DNA from: Vibrio algivorus
Lineage (GTDB): Bacteria; Pseudomonadota; Gammaproteobacteria; Enterobacterales; Vibrionaceae
Length of the DNA stretch: 64,000 nt
Assembly (NCBI RefSeq): GCF_002218005.2
Contig: NZ_AP018679.1
Coordinates: forward strand, 310,001 to 374,000
Direction of reading: 5' to 3'
Shown: in pieces, positions 53,543 to 63,661 of the stretch
Numbering within the stretch: position 1 is the first letter of the stretch
Layout: the number at the start of each line of letters is the position of its first letter
Notes under the pieces: generated by a model
The model's input: the letters and a program-made list of their open reading frames with translations, nothing else
What the model was told of the DNA's origin: nothing
Databases searched by the model: none
Translations under genes and position numbers: made by a program

Positions 53543-54373
53543 ATGAAAAGTAATAATCAATCTTATCGACGTTTGCTGTTTTTATGTTCCCTATTAGTGA
53601 CGGGTTTCAATGTCAATGCTGAAGAGCAAGAAACAGAATTACAAGACATGTCGGATCCATTGGCCGTATTTACTCAATTGGGAGCAGGGGTAACAGATAA
53701 AGGTCTAAATTTAAAAGTAGGTCAAACTTATGATACTGGGAATGCTTCTACAGCGGGCATGAACATTATTGAACTAAAAGGAATTTTAGGTGAAAGCTTA
53801 GGTTGGAGTGGTAACTCTGGTCGAGATGATTCGATTGATTCATTTCGCTGGCGAAACTTCAGCGTGAATTTAGAAAATGGTCGAGCGCAGCAATTAGATA
53901 TTAACTATAACGTTGAGGCTAATCCTTTAGTTGCAGAACAAAGTGCTGATATTTCGTATAGTATGATTCAAGCATTACCTGAAGTGGCTGGTTTTCAATT
54001 TTATCCTTTGGCGGGTATTGGTGCTTCGGTTGGTAACAATGCGATTGATGATCCTGAAGCAACAGGTTCGAATCGTGTTGATGAAGGGTATTCTTTGATG
54101 GGGACTTATGGTTTAGTCGGTATGTACTCTAAATTTAAGGTGACTGACAAGATTTGGCTGAATTATAACCCAATGTGGTTAACAACAATTTCTGGTTCTG
54201 ACAATTATATGGATAACTATTACGGAAAAGATCAAAGCCATTTGATGACCCATGAATTTGCGGCAAGTTACCAATTTACTCCTCGTTTTAATGTACGTTA
54301 TTTTGCCAATTGGAATGAAAATACGGACTTTATTAAAGGTGACCACCGTATAGAATTCAATTACCAGATATAA
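53543..54373 (+). CDS. Outer-membrane beta-barrel protein of unknown role
   Basis: 276 residues with a signal peptide (LLFLCSLLVTGFNVNA, cleavage near 26) and alternating hydrophobic/aromatic strands such as WRNFSVNLENGRAQQLDINY, with a C-terminus HRIEFNYQI typical of outer-membrane barrels. The length suggests ten to fourteen strands. I cannot name the family. It is probably controlled by the divergent LysR gene and followed by a long hairpin. Confidence 0.7.
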   Translation: MKSNNQSYRRLLFLCSLLVTGFNVNAEEQETELQDMSDPLAVFTQLGAGVTDKGLNLKVGQTYDTGNASTAGMNIIELKGILGESLGWSGNSGRDDSIDSFRWRNFSVNLENGRAQQLDINYNVEANPLVAEQSADISYSMIQALPEVAGFQFYPLAGIGASVGNNAIDDPEATGSNRVDEGYSLMGTYGLVGMYSKFKVTDKIWLNYNPMWLTTISGSDNYMDNYYGKDQSHLMTHEFAASYQFTPRFNVRYFANWNENTDFIKGDHRIEFNYQI

Positions 54374-54385
54374 AACCCGCTTACA

Positions 54386-54441
54386 GAGGCCAGCCGAATG
54401 CCAGTCAAACTCGCTGAGCGGCATTCGGCTATGTTGGCCTC
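54386..54441. terminator. Long hairpin between convergent outer-membrane protein and ppsA genes
   Basis: GAGGCCA-GCCGAATGCC (54386-54402) pairs with GGCATTCGGC (54420-54429) and TGGCCTC (54435-54441), separated by a short bulge. It probably terminates both converging genes, although no strong T-run is present. Confidence 0.6.
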
Positions 54442-54477
54442 GTTAATTGGATCTCAAGCAAAAAATATTTATCTCGC

Positions 54478-56853
54478 TTAAGTATTTGGTACTTTGGTCC
54501 CTAAGTGTACCCAAGTCTCTAAAACCGTATCTGGATTTAAAGAGACGGAGTCGATGCCTTGCTCCATTAACCATTGTGCTAAATCATCATGATCGGATGG
54601 ACCTTGGCCACATATTCCCACGTATTTTCCTGCTTTATTTGCTGCTTTAATGGCCATTGATAGCATGGCTTTTACCGCCGCATTTCGTTCATCAAACATA
54701 TGGGCTATTTCACCGGAATCTCGGTCTAACCCGAGGGTTAACTGAGTCATGTCGTTTGAACCAATCGAGAAACCATCAAAGTATTTCAAGAAGTCTTCCG
54801 CTAAAATTGCATTAGATGGTAATTCACACATCATAATAACTTTTAGTCCGTCTTCTCCTCGTTTTAGATCAAACTTAGCCAGTAGATCAATGACTGATGC
54901 AGCTTCGGTTGTGGTACGCACAAATGGGATCATGATTTCGACGTTCTTGAGGCCCATTTTATTACGAACGCGTTTAATCGCTTCACATTCCAAGGCAAAG
55001 CAATCTTGGAATTTTGGTGATATATAACGAGAAGCACCACGGAAGCCAAGCATTGGGTTTTCTTCGGTCGGTTCAAAGTTGATGCCGCCAACCAGATTAC
55101 GATATTCATTGGATTTGAAATCTGACATACGAACGATTACGCGCTTAGGCCAGAATGCTGCGGCTAGTGTTGAAATACCTTCGGTTAGTTTCTCAATATA
55201 AAATTCAACTGGGTTGGCGTAACCAATAATACGTTGGTCGATTTCAGCTTTAAGTTCAGCCGATTGTTCATCGTAATTTAGTAAAGCTTTCGGGTGAATG
55301 CCGATCATTTTATTAATGATGAATTCAAGTCTGGCAAGGCCAACCCCCTCATTGGGAATACAGGCAAAATCAAAAGCGCGATCCGGGTTACCAACATTCA
55401 TCATTACTTTCAGTGGTAGATCTGGTAGGTCACTTACCGAAGAGCGTTTGATTTCATAATCAAGTTCACCTTCAAATACATAACCGGTTTCACCTTGGGC
55501 ACATGAAACGGTGACCGTTTGTCCGTCTTTTAATTTGCTGGTGGCATTACCACAACCAACGACTGCAGGAATACCAAGCTCACGAGCAATGATTGCAGCA
55601 TGACAAGTACGCCCACCACGGTTGGTGACAATCGCAGAAGCTTTCTTCATGACGGGTTCCCAATCAGGATCGGTCATATCTGCAACGAGAACATCGCCTG
55701 TTTGTACCTGATCCATTTGATCTAGGCTTTGCACTACACGAACGACGCCAGCACCAATGCGTTGTCCAATGGCTCGTCCTTCAATCAAGCTTTGGCTTTG
55801 AGCATTAAGTTGGAAACGCTCCATGACTTGTTGGTCATCACGAGAGCGTACGGTTTCTGGACGAGCTTGAACGATAAGTAACTCGCCGGTAATACCATCT
55901 TTTGCCCACTCGATATCCATTGGTCGACCATAATGCTTTTCAATGATTAAGGCTTGCTTTGCCAACTCTTGAATTTCATCATCGGTTAATGAATATTGGT
56001 TGCGTTCAGTTGCATCAGTATCGATGATTTCAACTTGTGTGCCGAGTTCTTTGCCTTCGGCATAAATCATTTTGATCAGCTTTGAGCCAATGGTTCGACG
56101 CACAACCGCAGGATTACCAGCTTGTAGAGTTGGCTTATGAACGTAGAATTCGTCAGGGTTAACCGCACCTTGCACCACCATTTCGCCTAAACCCCAAGAA
56201 GAAGTAATAAAAACTACTTGGTCAAAACCGGATTCAGTATCTAGGGTAAACATAACGCCCGAGGCTGCTTTATCTGAGCGCACCATACGTTGAATGCCTG
56301 CCGATAATGCTACACCTTTATGATCAAAGCCTTGATGGACACGGTAGGAGATAGCCCGGTCATTGAATAAGGAAGCAAAGACATGTTTGGTGGCTTCGAT
56401 AATCGCATCAATACCACGAACGTTTAAGAAGGTTTCTTGCTGGCCAGCGAAAGATGCATCGGGTAAATCTTCAGCAGTAGCAGAGGAGCGTACCGCAACC
56501 GAAAGCATATCATCGCCGTTGCTGAGCTCTTTATAGTAGTCACGAATGTCATTTTCAAGTTGAACGGGGAGTGGGGCTTCAAGTACCCAGTTGCGGATGG
56601 TTTCACCTGCGGTTTTTAGCGCATTCACATCGTCGACATCGAGTGCGTCTAACAGTTGATAAATGCGGTCATTAAGTTGGTTAGTTTCTAGAAATTGGTT
56701 AAAGGCAAAAGAGGTAGTTGCAAATCCATTCGGCACCTTGACCCCTGCGTTAGAAAGATTAGCAACCATCTCACCAAGAGATGCATTCTTGCCCCCGACT
56801 TTATCAACATCATTCATTGATAAAGCATCATACCAAACCACATTCTTATCCAC
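54478..56853 (-). CDS. ppsA: Phosphoenolpyruvate synthase
   Basis: 791 residues, as in E. coli (792). N-terminal ATP-grasp domain (GGKNASLGEMVANLS; SSATAEDLPDASFAGQQETF), the phosphohistidine domain GGRTCHAAIIARELG with catalytic His418, and a C-terminal PEP/pyruvate barrel with the catalytic cysteine in GICGQGPSDH. It makes PEP from pyruvate, ATP and water during growth on three-carbon substrates. It is divergent from its regulator ppsR. Confidence 0.96.
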   Translation of the reverse strand: MDKNVVWYDALSMNDVDKVGGKNASLGEMVANLSNAGVKVPNGFATTSFAFNQFLETNQLNDRIYQLLDALDVDDVNALKTAGETIRNWVLEAPLPVQLENDIRDYYKELSNGDDMLSVAVRSSATAEDLPDASFAGQQETFLNVRGIDAIIEATKHVFASLFNDRAISYRVHQGFDHKGVALSAGIQRMVRSDKAASGVMFTLDTESGFDQVVFITSSWGLGEMVVQGAVNPDEFYVHKPTLQAGNPAVVRRTIGSKLIKMIYAEGKELGTQVEIIDTDATERNQYSLTDDEIQELAKQALIIEKHYGRPMDIEWAKDGITGELLIVQARPETVRSRDDQQVMERFQLNAQSQSLIEGRAIGQRIGAGVVRVVQSLDQMDQVQTGDVLVADMTDPDWEPVMKKASAIVTNRGGRTCHAAIIARELGIPAVVGCGNATSKLKDGQTVTVSCAQGETGYVFEGELDYEIKRSSVSDLPDLPLKVMMNVGNPDRAFDFACIPNEGVGLARLEFIINKMIGIHPKALLNYDEQSAELKAEIDQRIIGYANPVEFYIEKLTEGISTLAAAFWPKRVIVRMSDFKSNEYRNLVGGINFEPTEENPMLGFRGASRYISPKFQDCFALECEAIKRVRNKMGLKNVEIMIPFVRTTTEAASVIDLLAKFDLKRGEDGLKVIMMCELPSNAILAEDFLKYFDGFSIGSNDMTQLTLGLDRDSGEIAHMFDERNAAVKAMLSMAIKAANKAGKYVGICGQGPSDHDDLAQWLMEQGIDSVSLNPDTVLETWVHLGTKVPNT

Positions 56854-57105
56854 GGCGTGTCTCCTAGACTATTTGTTTTGGATTAATTCAAGTTTGTGCG
56901 TTTATGGTTGCTCAATGTGGTAACGAATTTATGGCCTTATGTCTCAATATCGACCTTTATTTTGGTGTTAATTTGAACGCTACTTCACAATGAACCCCAC
57001 TTGTTACACCATATGTGAACTTTTTGTATAATTATAGTTGTGAAAATTTACAAATTTATTTTGTGTAATGGAGTTAAATTAAATCATCTTAAGGATCAGT
57101 TTGTT

Positions 57106-57939
57106 ATGGAAATAAAGAAAGATTTTCGTGATGTATTTTATGTCTCGGATGGGACTGCGATCACATCTGAAACGTTAGGTCATGCTGTTCTTGGTCAGTT
57201 TCCTCTGCAAATTTCACAAACGACACTGCCTTTTGTTGAAACCATTGAGCGTGCTGAATATGTCAAAGGCCTGATTGAAGAAAAACATCAAGCAACGGGG
57301 CAAAAACCGCTGGTATTTTTTTCGATTGTTTTGCCTGAAGTGAAAGCGATTATCGAACAAGCTAATGCGCATTTTTACGATGTACTAAATGCACTCGTTG
57401 AGCCGCTTAAGCACGATTTAGGTTTAGATCCTAGCCCTCAATTGCATCGTTCTCATAGCATCGAAAAAGATGCAGCCAGCTATCAAAATCGCATTGCCGC
57501 TGTGGAATACACATTGGCGCATGATGATGGGGTTTCGCTACATAACTTAGACCAAGCTGATATTATTTTATTGGGCGTTTCGCGCTGTGGGAAAACCCCA
57601 ACCAGTTTGTACCTTGCGATGCAATTTGGTATTAGAGCGGTGAATTATCCGTTTATTGAAGACGATATGGCTGCGCTAAAATTACCGAAAGAAATCGAAC
57701 CTTATCGTTTCAAAACTTTTGGATTAACTATTGATACCGAGCGTTTAATGGCAATCCGCCACGAACGATACGCCAATAGTGACTATGCCAGTCAGCAACA
57801 ATGTGAAAAAGAGCTGAACCGGGTGGAGTCTCTATTTCGTCGTGAAGCGATCCCTTATCTCAATACCACGACGTTATCGGTAGAAGAAATCTCGACACGT
57901 TTATTGGAATTGAGTGGTTTGAAACGATCGATGTGGTAA
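57106..57939 (+). CDS. ppsR: PEP synthase regulatory protein (bifunctional kinase/phosphorylase)
   Basis: 277 residues of the DUF299 family, resembling E. coli PpsR throughout: FYVSDGTAITSETLGHAV, LGVSRCGKTPTSLYLAMQFG (P-loop GVSRCGKT at about 157-164) and FGLTIDTERL. It phosphorylates and dephosphorylates a threonine of PpsA to switch it off and on. I chose the ATG at 57106 with AAGGA upstream; a start at 57040 would add 22 residues without family support. It is divergent from ppsA by 252 bases. Confidence 0.93.
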   Translation: MEIKKDFRDVFYVSDGTAITSETLGHAVLGQFPLQISQTTLPFVETIERAEYVKGLIEEKHQATGQKPLVFFSIVLPEVKAIIEQANAHFYDVLNALVEPLKHDLGLDPSPQLHRSHSIEKDAASYQNRIAAVEYTLAHDDGVSLHNLDQADIILLGVSRCGKTPTSLYLAMQFGIRAVNYPFIEDDMAALKLPKEIEPYRFKTFGLTIDTERLMAIRHERYANSDYASQQQCEKELNRVESLFRREAIPYLNTTTLSVEEISTRLLELSGLKRSMW

Positions 57940-57957
57940 TTAGAGGAATAATTAATA

Positions 57958-58383
57958 ATGAATGTTTCGTATCTACCTACTGACGATGTAGCGCTCTCTG
58001 CCGAACTCACTTATCAAAACATGTCACCGTATTATGAGAAATATGGCGTTGAATGGCAGCAACAACAGATAGTTGAGCAAGTTAAAAGTTTAGATAATTG
58101 GGACATAGTCGCAGAAGGTAAGGTTGTTGGAACATTTCGCTTAGCTTTTGAAGCAGATAGTTGTTATTTAAGGGATCTACAAATCAGTTCTTTCTACCAA
58201 AATAAAGGTGTAGGTTCAGCAGTATTGAAAGAAGTAGAACGATTAGCACTGCAATCTGATAGTAAAAAAGTGAAGTTGAAAGTGTTTAAGGTTAGCCCAG
58301 CTTTTCATTTATATCAGCGTAGTGGATTTGTTGTGGTAAAAGAAGATGATCGTTTTTTTTATATGGAAAAAAGATTAGTTTAA
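57958..58383 (+). CDS. GNAT-family N-acetyltransferase
   Basis: 141 residues with the GNAT core: RDLQISSFYQNKGVGSAVLK contains the acetyl-CoA-binding Q/N-x-x-G-x-G/A stretch (about 78-97), and the C-terminal FHLYQRSGF motif is conserved. It is 18 bases after ppsR and probably in the same transcript. Its substrate is unknown. AGAGGAATAATTAATA precedes the ATG. Confidence 0.87.
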   Translation: MNVSYLPTDDVALSAELTYQNMSPYYEKYGVEWQQQQIVEQVKSLDNWDIVAEGKVVGTFRLAFEADSCYLRDLQISSFYQNKGVGSAVLKEVERLALQSDSKKVKLKVFKVSPAFHLYQRSGFVVVKEDDRFFYMEKRLV

Positions 58384-58561
58384 ATTTTAATAAGTTACTC
58401 GAATATCGGTCATTGAGTTGATTCTATCGTGGGTACGTAAGTTTATGAATACCGTTACTTACTAGGCTACAAAATTGAAAAGTTAACACCCATATCCAAA
58501 TCGCATTTGAGGACGACTTAGGTATATAATCGCGGCTTGTTCCTTTTCCCGAATCGATTTT

Positions 58562-59329
58562 ATGCAAGCTCTTACTGATATAGTCCTTAACTTAAAACCT
58601 GATGATCTCAGTACAATACAGTTTTTTACCTTAATTGGTTTAAGCGGTATGACGTCTATGCTCAATGTTATTATTGGAGTAGGCGGTGGAGCAACATTAA
58701 TTGCTTTTATGATCACTATGATGCCTGCGGCGGCAGTTATTCCGGTTCACGCTATTGTACAATTAGGCTCGAATGCTGGGCGTGCAATATTGATGCGTCG
58801 CCATATTCAAAAGCAATATTTAGGTTGGTTCTTTGTTGGTAGCGTTGTTGGAGCGGCAATTGGTGGTAATCTTGCTTTAAACCTACCAACTAAGTATTTA
58901 GAACTCATTTTGGCGGTGTTCATTTTGATCAGCAGTTGGGTACCTATTAAATTGAGCTTACAAGGGAAAAAAGGGTTACTTGGCATCGGAGCATTTACTG
59001 CCTTTTTGACGATGTTTGTTGGCGCAACGGGGCCATTTTTGATTGCAACGGTTAAGAACATTCTGCCTGATCGACGTGAGCTCGGTGCAACCATGTCTTG
59101 TTTTATGTCAATTCAACATATTATCAAGGCAGTTATTTTTGGTATTTTGGGTTTTGCCTATCAGCAGTGGATTGGCGTGATAGGGCTGATGATTTTAGTC
59201 GGCTTTTCTGGAACATTTGTGGGTAAGAAGGTATTGGATAAAGTATCAAATCAGCACTTCCATGTTGTGCTGAAATTTGCATTAACCTTTATTGCATTAA
59301 ACCTTATTTGGAGTTTTTTTACGGCTTAA
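58562..59329 (+). CDS. TauE/SafE-family transporter
   Basis: 255 residues with about eight membrane segments, including GVGGGATLIAFMITMMPAAA near the first repeat and FVGATGPFLIATV in the second. The family comprises putative sulfite, sulfoacetate or related anion exporters/importers. The ribosome-binding site is weak. Its last four bases overlap the end of the convergent PACE gene. Confidence 0.85.
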   Translation: MQALTDIVLNLKPDDLSTIQFFTLIGLSGMTSMLNVIIGVGGGATLIAFMITMMPAAAVIPVHAIVQLGSNAGRAILMRRHIQKQYLGWFFVGSVVGAAIGGNLALNLPTKYLELILAVFILISSWVPIKLSLQGKKGLLGIGAFTAFLTMFVGATGPFLIATVKNILPDRRELGATMSCFMSIQHIIKAVIFGILGFAYQQWIGVIGLMILVGFSGTFVGKKVLDKVSNQHFHVVLKFALTFIALNLIWSFFTA

Positions 59330-59763
59330 GCGTTAGAGCCTACTTGCTTGGTTTGCGGAATCGGGAAAATTCGGTCATAAGCTAAGTTATAGATAAAAGC
59401 ATAGATGAGATAAAATAGCGCCATTCCTAAATCTAAAATTAGTGCCTCTACCAAACCTATTTCTAACCACCAAGCCATCATTGGTAGTGTGATCACCAGT
59501 AACCCTAGTTCAAATAAACAAGCGTGAAACACTCGTATGGCAATAGTTTTATTTAGTTGTCCGGTACGCTTTAGCATCGCCTTATCAAATAATATGTTGT
59601 AGAAGTAATTCCACACTGTTGCGATGATGGAGAACGCAACCGCTAAAATACCTATCTTAGTCATATCCATATTAATCAGTTTTGCCACACCTAAGGTCAA
59701 AATCATCAGGCCAATCAATTCAAAACAGATGGTGTGCCTTAATCTATCAAACGTTGTACGCAT
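59326..59763 (-). CDS. PACE-family multidrug/biocide efflux protein
   Basis: 145 residues from the ATG at 59763, which follows AGAGGAAAAA and starts MRTTFDRLRHTICFELIG, the usual PACE start. Four membrane segments and two repeated bacterial transmembrane pair units, the second starting RVFHACLFELGLL. AceI in this family exports chlorhexidine and related cations. An in-frame start at 59781 would add six residues. It is divergent from a LysR gene, its possible regulator. Confidence 0.88.
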   Translation of the reverse strand: MRTTFDRLRHTICFELIGLMILTLGVAKLINMDMTKIGILAVAFSIIATVWNYFYNILFDKAMLKRTGQLNKTIAIRVFHACLFELGLLVITLPMMAWWLEIGLVEALILDLGMALFYLIYAFIYNLAYDRIFPIPQTKQVGSNA

Positions 59764-59903
59764 TTTTTCCTCTAAAGTCATCGCTAAATAAACAATACAA
59801 ACGATCGCTATTATTAATGCTAAATAAGATATATTCTAATTAATAACTATCTGTTATTTAGATAGGTTGAGATCTGAATAAATAGATTAGGCGGAGAGGT
59901 AAG

Positions 59904-60785
59904 ATGCGATTTTCAATAGATCAATTACAAGCGTTCGTTGTGGCTGCTGAGCAAGGATCGTTCTCAGCCGCAGCACGGCATTTAGGTAAAGCACAATCGG
60001 TAATAAGTACCGCTATTGCTAATCTTGAAGATGATCTGAATTTAAGTTTGTTTGATCGCTCAACTCGCTCTCCAAAGCTTACATCACATGGAGAGGCATT
60101 ATTACTACGCGCTAAACGGATATTGAACGAGTGTGGAGTGTTTTTATCAGCAGCTGATGCTTACCAAATGGGAGTTGAAGAAAAAATTACGTTAGTAGTG
60201 GAATCAATGGCGATGACTCAGGCGGTTGCTGAGGCGCTTTTTTATTTTGAACAACAATATCCATTAGTTGAAATAGAAATTCTGCATGTGAATGAAAGTG
60301 AAGTGTTGGAATTCATCCGTGAAGGGCGAGCACAATTGGCCGTTTTACAGCAGTTAGAATTGATATATCCCGGAGAAATTGAAGTTTATGGCTTAGGCTC
60401 TTTGGAGTTTTGGTGTGTAACTGGTGTCGACCATCCTTTGGCACAGGAAGACAAAGTCACATGGCAAATGTTAGAACGTTATCGTCAGTTTTTGATCACA
60501 GGCCGATACAATCAAGATACGCCAAGATGGCGAGTGTCTGATCAAGTATGGCGAACGGAAAGCGCACATTCGACTATTCCTATGTTACAACAGGGGCTAG
60601 GTTGGGCTTCATTGCCTGCTCAAGTGGTTAACGATTTTGTTTCTTCGAATCAATTGAAGCGACTCGAATTGTCTTTTGAATCACAGCCATGGAAGCAAGG
60701 AATTGACCTTATTTGGTCAACTCAACATCCACAGGGTAAGGCTACTCAAGAGTTGATTGCTCAGCTTAAAAGTATTCAGCTTTAA
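59904..60785 (+). CDS. LysR-family regulator
   Basis: 293 residues: HTH (about 1-60; SFSAAARHLGKAQSVISTAIANLE) and effector domain (about 93-290). It is divergent from the PACE efflux gene (140 bases) and precedes the BenE-type gene by 106 bases; it may control either. Confidence 0.88.
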   Translation: MRFSIDQLQAFVVAAEQGSFSAAARHLGKAQSVISTAIANLEDDLNLSLFDRSTRSPKLTSHGEALLLRAKRILNECGVFLSAADAYQMGVEEKITLVVESMAMTQAVAEALFYFEQQYPLVEIEILHVNESEVLEFIREGRAQLAVLQQLELIYPGEIEVYGLGSLEFWCVTGVDHPLAQEDKVTWQMLERYRQFLITGRYNQDTPRWRVSDQVWRTESAHSTIPMLQQGLGWASLPAQVVNDFVSSNQLKRLELSFESQPWKQGIDLIWSTQHPQGKATQELIAQLKSIQL

Positions 60786-60891
60786 TGTTTTGCTTGCTTA
60801 AGTAGAGTGGCTAGATAGAGTTACTTGATTAGACAGATTTGGATATGATGGCTCGAATCGAGTCACGAATGACAAGGAATAGTCAGTACAC

Positions 60892-62070
60892 ATGATGAAT
60901 TATGCAAAGTTAGATCACTTAAAGTCGTGGACAAATATTAGTCATATTTCTGCTGGTTTTACCGCGGTGTTAATTGGTTATACCAGCTCGATTGTTATCA
61001 TCATACAAGCTGCCACCGCCGCTGGAGCAAACCCTTTACAAATTGCCAGTTGGTTACTGGTATTAGGTTTGATGGTTGGGATAAGTTCGATTGCTTATTC
61101 TTGGTATTATAAAATGCCGGTATTGATGTCGTGGTCAACACCTGGTGCGGCGATGTTGGTGGCGGTAGTAGGTCAGTATGCTTTATCTGAAGTGATTGGT
61201 GCTTTTATCATTTCAGGCTTGTTGATTGTGCTTACAGGTTTAATTTCTCCCCTTAGTCGCTTAATTGAAAGAATCCCATCTCAATTGGCTACAGCTATGT
61301 TGGCGGCTATTTTAACTCCATTCTGCCTTAACGCTTTTACGCCGGTGATGAGCAGCCCTCTGACATTTGGGCTCATGGTGATGACCTTTTTTGTCGCGAA
61401 GCGTTATTTACCTCGTTATGCCATGATGTTGTTGCTTATTGTCGGCGTGATGATTGCCATTTTCTCTGGTGCATTTGTCGGACAAAGTATTTCGTTAGAT
61501 ATCGCTAAACCGGTGTGGGTAACGCCAGAGTTTAATCTAATGGCGATGCTTAATTTAAGCGTGCCTCTTTATATTATTACTATGCTGTCACAGAACTTAC
61601 CCGGCTTTGCCATGATGCGCAGTTATCAATATCAAGTTCCGGTTAAGCCTGTGTTTATTGGCACTGGCGTTCTTAATATGCTGTTAGCGCCGTTTGGTGG
61701 TTTTAGTTTAAACCTTGCCGCGATTTCAGCTGCGATTTGTATGAATGAAGAGGTGGACGAAGATAAGGGGCAACGTTATCGGTCTGCGATGTGGGCAGGG
61801 ATGTTTTATGTCATTGCTGGCTTATGGGCGACGGCGGTTGTAACGATTTTCCTTGCGTTACCAAAAGAAGTTTCAAATATTTTGGCAGGGCTTGCGTTAC
61901 TTGGTACTTTATTAATGTGTATGCAAAGTGCCTTTTCTGATGAAAGCTTACGAGAGTCCTCTTTATATACGTTTTTAGTGACCTTGTCGGGTATTACCTT
62001 GTTCGGTATTGGAGCAACACTGTGGGGTTTGATCGTGGGGCTAGTACATAAAAAGGTGATGGGCAGGTAG
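60892..62070 (+). CDS. BenE-family benzoate/aromatic acid transporter
   Basis: 392 residues with about eleven to twelve membrane segments. Typical BenE features are HISAGFTAVLIGYTSSIVII near the N-terminus, SWSTPGAAMLV and APFGGFSLNLAAISAAICM. The family imports benzoate-like acids with protons. No benzoate-degradation genes are near, so substrate is open. It is followed by a strong terminator. Confidence 0.88.
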   Translation: MMNYAKLDHLKSWTNISHISAGFTAVLIGYTSSIVIIIQAATAAGANPLQIASWLLVLGLMVGISSIAYSWYYKMPVLMSWSTPGAAMLVAVVGQYALSEVIGAFIISGLLIVLTGLISPLSRLIERIPSQLATAMLAAILTPFCLNAFTPVMSSPLTFGLMVMTFFVAKRYLPRYAMMLLLIVGVMIAIFSGAFVGQSISLDIAKPVWVTPEFNLMAMLNLSVPLYIITMLSQNLPGFAMMRSYQYQVPVKPVFIGTGVLNMLLAPFGGFSLNLAAISAAICMNEEVDEDKGQRYRSAMWAGMFYVIAGLWATAVVTIFLALPKEVSNILAGLALLGTLLMCMQSAFSDESLRESSLYTFLVTLSGITLFGIGATLWGLIVGLVHKKVMGR

Positions 62071-62100
62071 AGCCAAAAGACTGCTGATCGTTATTCAAAG

Positions 62101-62142
62101 AAAAGTGCCGAAACCTTGAATAAGATTTCGGCACTTTTTGTT
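62101..62142. terminator. Bidirectional terminator between benE-type and tctA genes
   Basis: AAAAGTGCCGAAA (62101-62113) pairs with TTTCGGCACTTTT (62126-62138) and is followed by TGTTTT on the plus strand and A/T-rich sequence on the minus strand. It lies between convergent genes. Confidence 0.88.
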
Positions 62143-62167
62143 TTACTTATGATTGAAGTAGATGAAA

Positions 62168-63652
62168 TTAAGCGTCTTTATTAGCGCGTTTTTTTATCTT
62201 CATCGTCGAGTAAACCGATAAAACAGCTAGCACGATAAAGGCAAGAGCAATGGGTCTGTCGTATAAGAATGACCATGAATTATCGTACATTAACAGAGAT
62301 TTACGTAAGTTAGTTTCTGCCATTGGCCCTAAGATGATAGCAAGCAATATCGGTGAAGATGGGATATCTAATTTACCGAGGATAAAACCTAAAACACCGA
62401 AACCAATTGCGATACCAATATCAAACATTGAGTTGTTAATAGCGTAAGCGCCGACAATAGATAAGAAAATAATAATCGGAATCATTAAAATCTTAGGTAC
62501 TTCTATAATTCGGCAGAAGAAGCGAATGCCAAGTAGGCCGACAATAAGCATGACGATATTCGCAACTAGCATTGAACTAAATACGCCATAAACCACTTCT
62601 GGACTTTGAGCAAACAACAGTGGTCCTGGTGTTAAGCCTTGAATGATTAATGCGCCAAGTAGAACAGCAGCCACTGCATCACCAGGAACACCTAGAGTCA
62701 GTAGAGGTACTAATGACCCACCGGTTACACCATTGTTACCTGCTTCGGCAGCAGCTAAACCTTTAACAGAACCTTTGCCAAATTCCTCAGGATTTTTTGA
62801 TGAGCGTTTTGCCTCGTTGTAGCAAACAAAGGCTGAAATATCTGCACCAGCACCCGGCACCGAACCAATAGTAGTCCCCATTAATCCGCTTTTCACTGCC
62901 GTCGGCATCATTTCTTTTAAATCTTTTTTACTGAGCAATTTACGATCAAATTTAGGTGGTTTGATTTGCTTTTCCGACAAGATTTTTTCGATTTGATTTA
63001 ACGCTTCAGATAACGCAAATAAACCAATCAGAACTGGAATAACATTCACGCCACTGTATAAATCCATCATGCCAAACGTAAAGCGTGGCACACTACTAAT
63101 AGGGTCTAAACCTATGGTCGAGATTAATAAGCCAATCGCACCAGCTAATAAGCCTTTTAGAATGTTTTGTGAGGAAACACTGGCAATAATCGTCAAACCA
63201 AATAACGCGAGAGCAAAGTACTCAGGAGCGTTAAATTTTAAGGCAAATTTAGCCAAAAGAGGGGAGATGGCGATCAGAACGATAGTACTAATTAACCCAC
63301 CAATAAATGATGCAACGGCAGATATACTTAGTGCTCGTGCTGCTTGTCCATTGGAAGACATGGTATAGCCATCAAGAACACTGGCTGCTGAAGCGGGGGT
63401 TCCTGGTGTTTTTAACAAAATGGCCGCGATTGAACCGCCATAAATACCACCGATATACACCCCAATTAGCATCACTAATGCTGCTGTAGGCTCCATTCCG
63501 AATGTAAAAGGTAGAAGAATCGCAACACCCATGGTTGCGGTTAATCCCGGTAGTGCACCTAAGATAATACCACCTAAAACACCAAAAATAAGAACCGGAA
63601 GAACTTCAAAACTGAATGTAACTGCTAAACCGTGAAATAAGTGCTCTAACAT
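62168..63652 (-). CDS. tctA: Tripartite tricarboxylate transporter, large membrane subunit
   Basis: 494 residues with about twelve membrane segments, matching TctA: GALPGLTATMGVAILLPFTF, GIYGGSIAAILLKTPGTPA, VPGAGADISAFVCYNEAKR and LVPLLTLGVPGDAVAAVLLG. It is the main channel of the TTT importer for tricarboxylates or other organic acids. It starts nine bases after tctB ends. The binding protein tctC is not in this window but may lie just beyond the right edge. Confidence 0.93.
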   Translation of the reverse strand: MLEHLFHGLAVTFSFEVLPVLIFGVLGGIILGALPGLTATMGVAILLPFTFGMEPTAALVMLIGVYIGGIYGGSIAAILLKTPGTPASAASVLDGYTMSSNGQAARALSISAVASFIGGLISTIVLIAISPLLAKFALKFNAPEYFALALFGLTIIASVSSQNILKGLLAGAIGLLISTIGLDPISSVPRFTFGMMDLYSGVNVIPVLIGLFALSEALNQIEKILSEKQIKPPKFDRKLLSKKDLKEMMPTAVKSGLMGTTIGSVPGAGADISAFVCYNEAKRSSKNPEEFGKGSVKGLAAAEAGNNGVTGGSLVPLLTLGVPGDAVAAVLLGALIIQGLTPGPLLFAQSPEVVYGVFSSMLVANIVMLIVGLLGIRFFCRIIEVPKILMIPIIIFLSIVGAYAINNSMFDIGIAIGFGVLGFILGKLDIPSSPILLAIILGPMAETNLRKSLLMYDNSWSFLYDRPIALAFIVLAVLSVYSTMKIKKRANKDA

Positions 63653-63661
63653 AACTGCCTC

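Noticed and set aside
56854..57105. Cra (FruR) operator between ppsA and ppsR
   Set aside because: A TGAA-N6-TTCA sequence is present, but the known Cra half-site spacing is four bases, so it does not fit.
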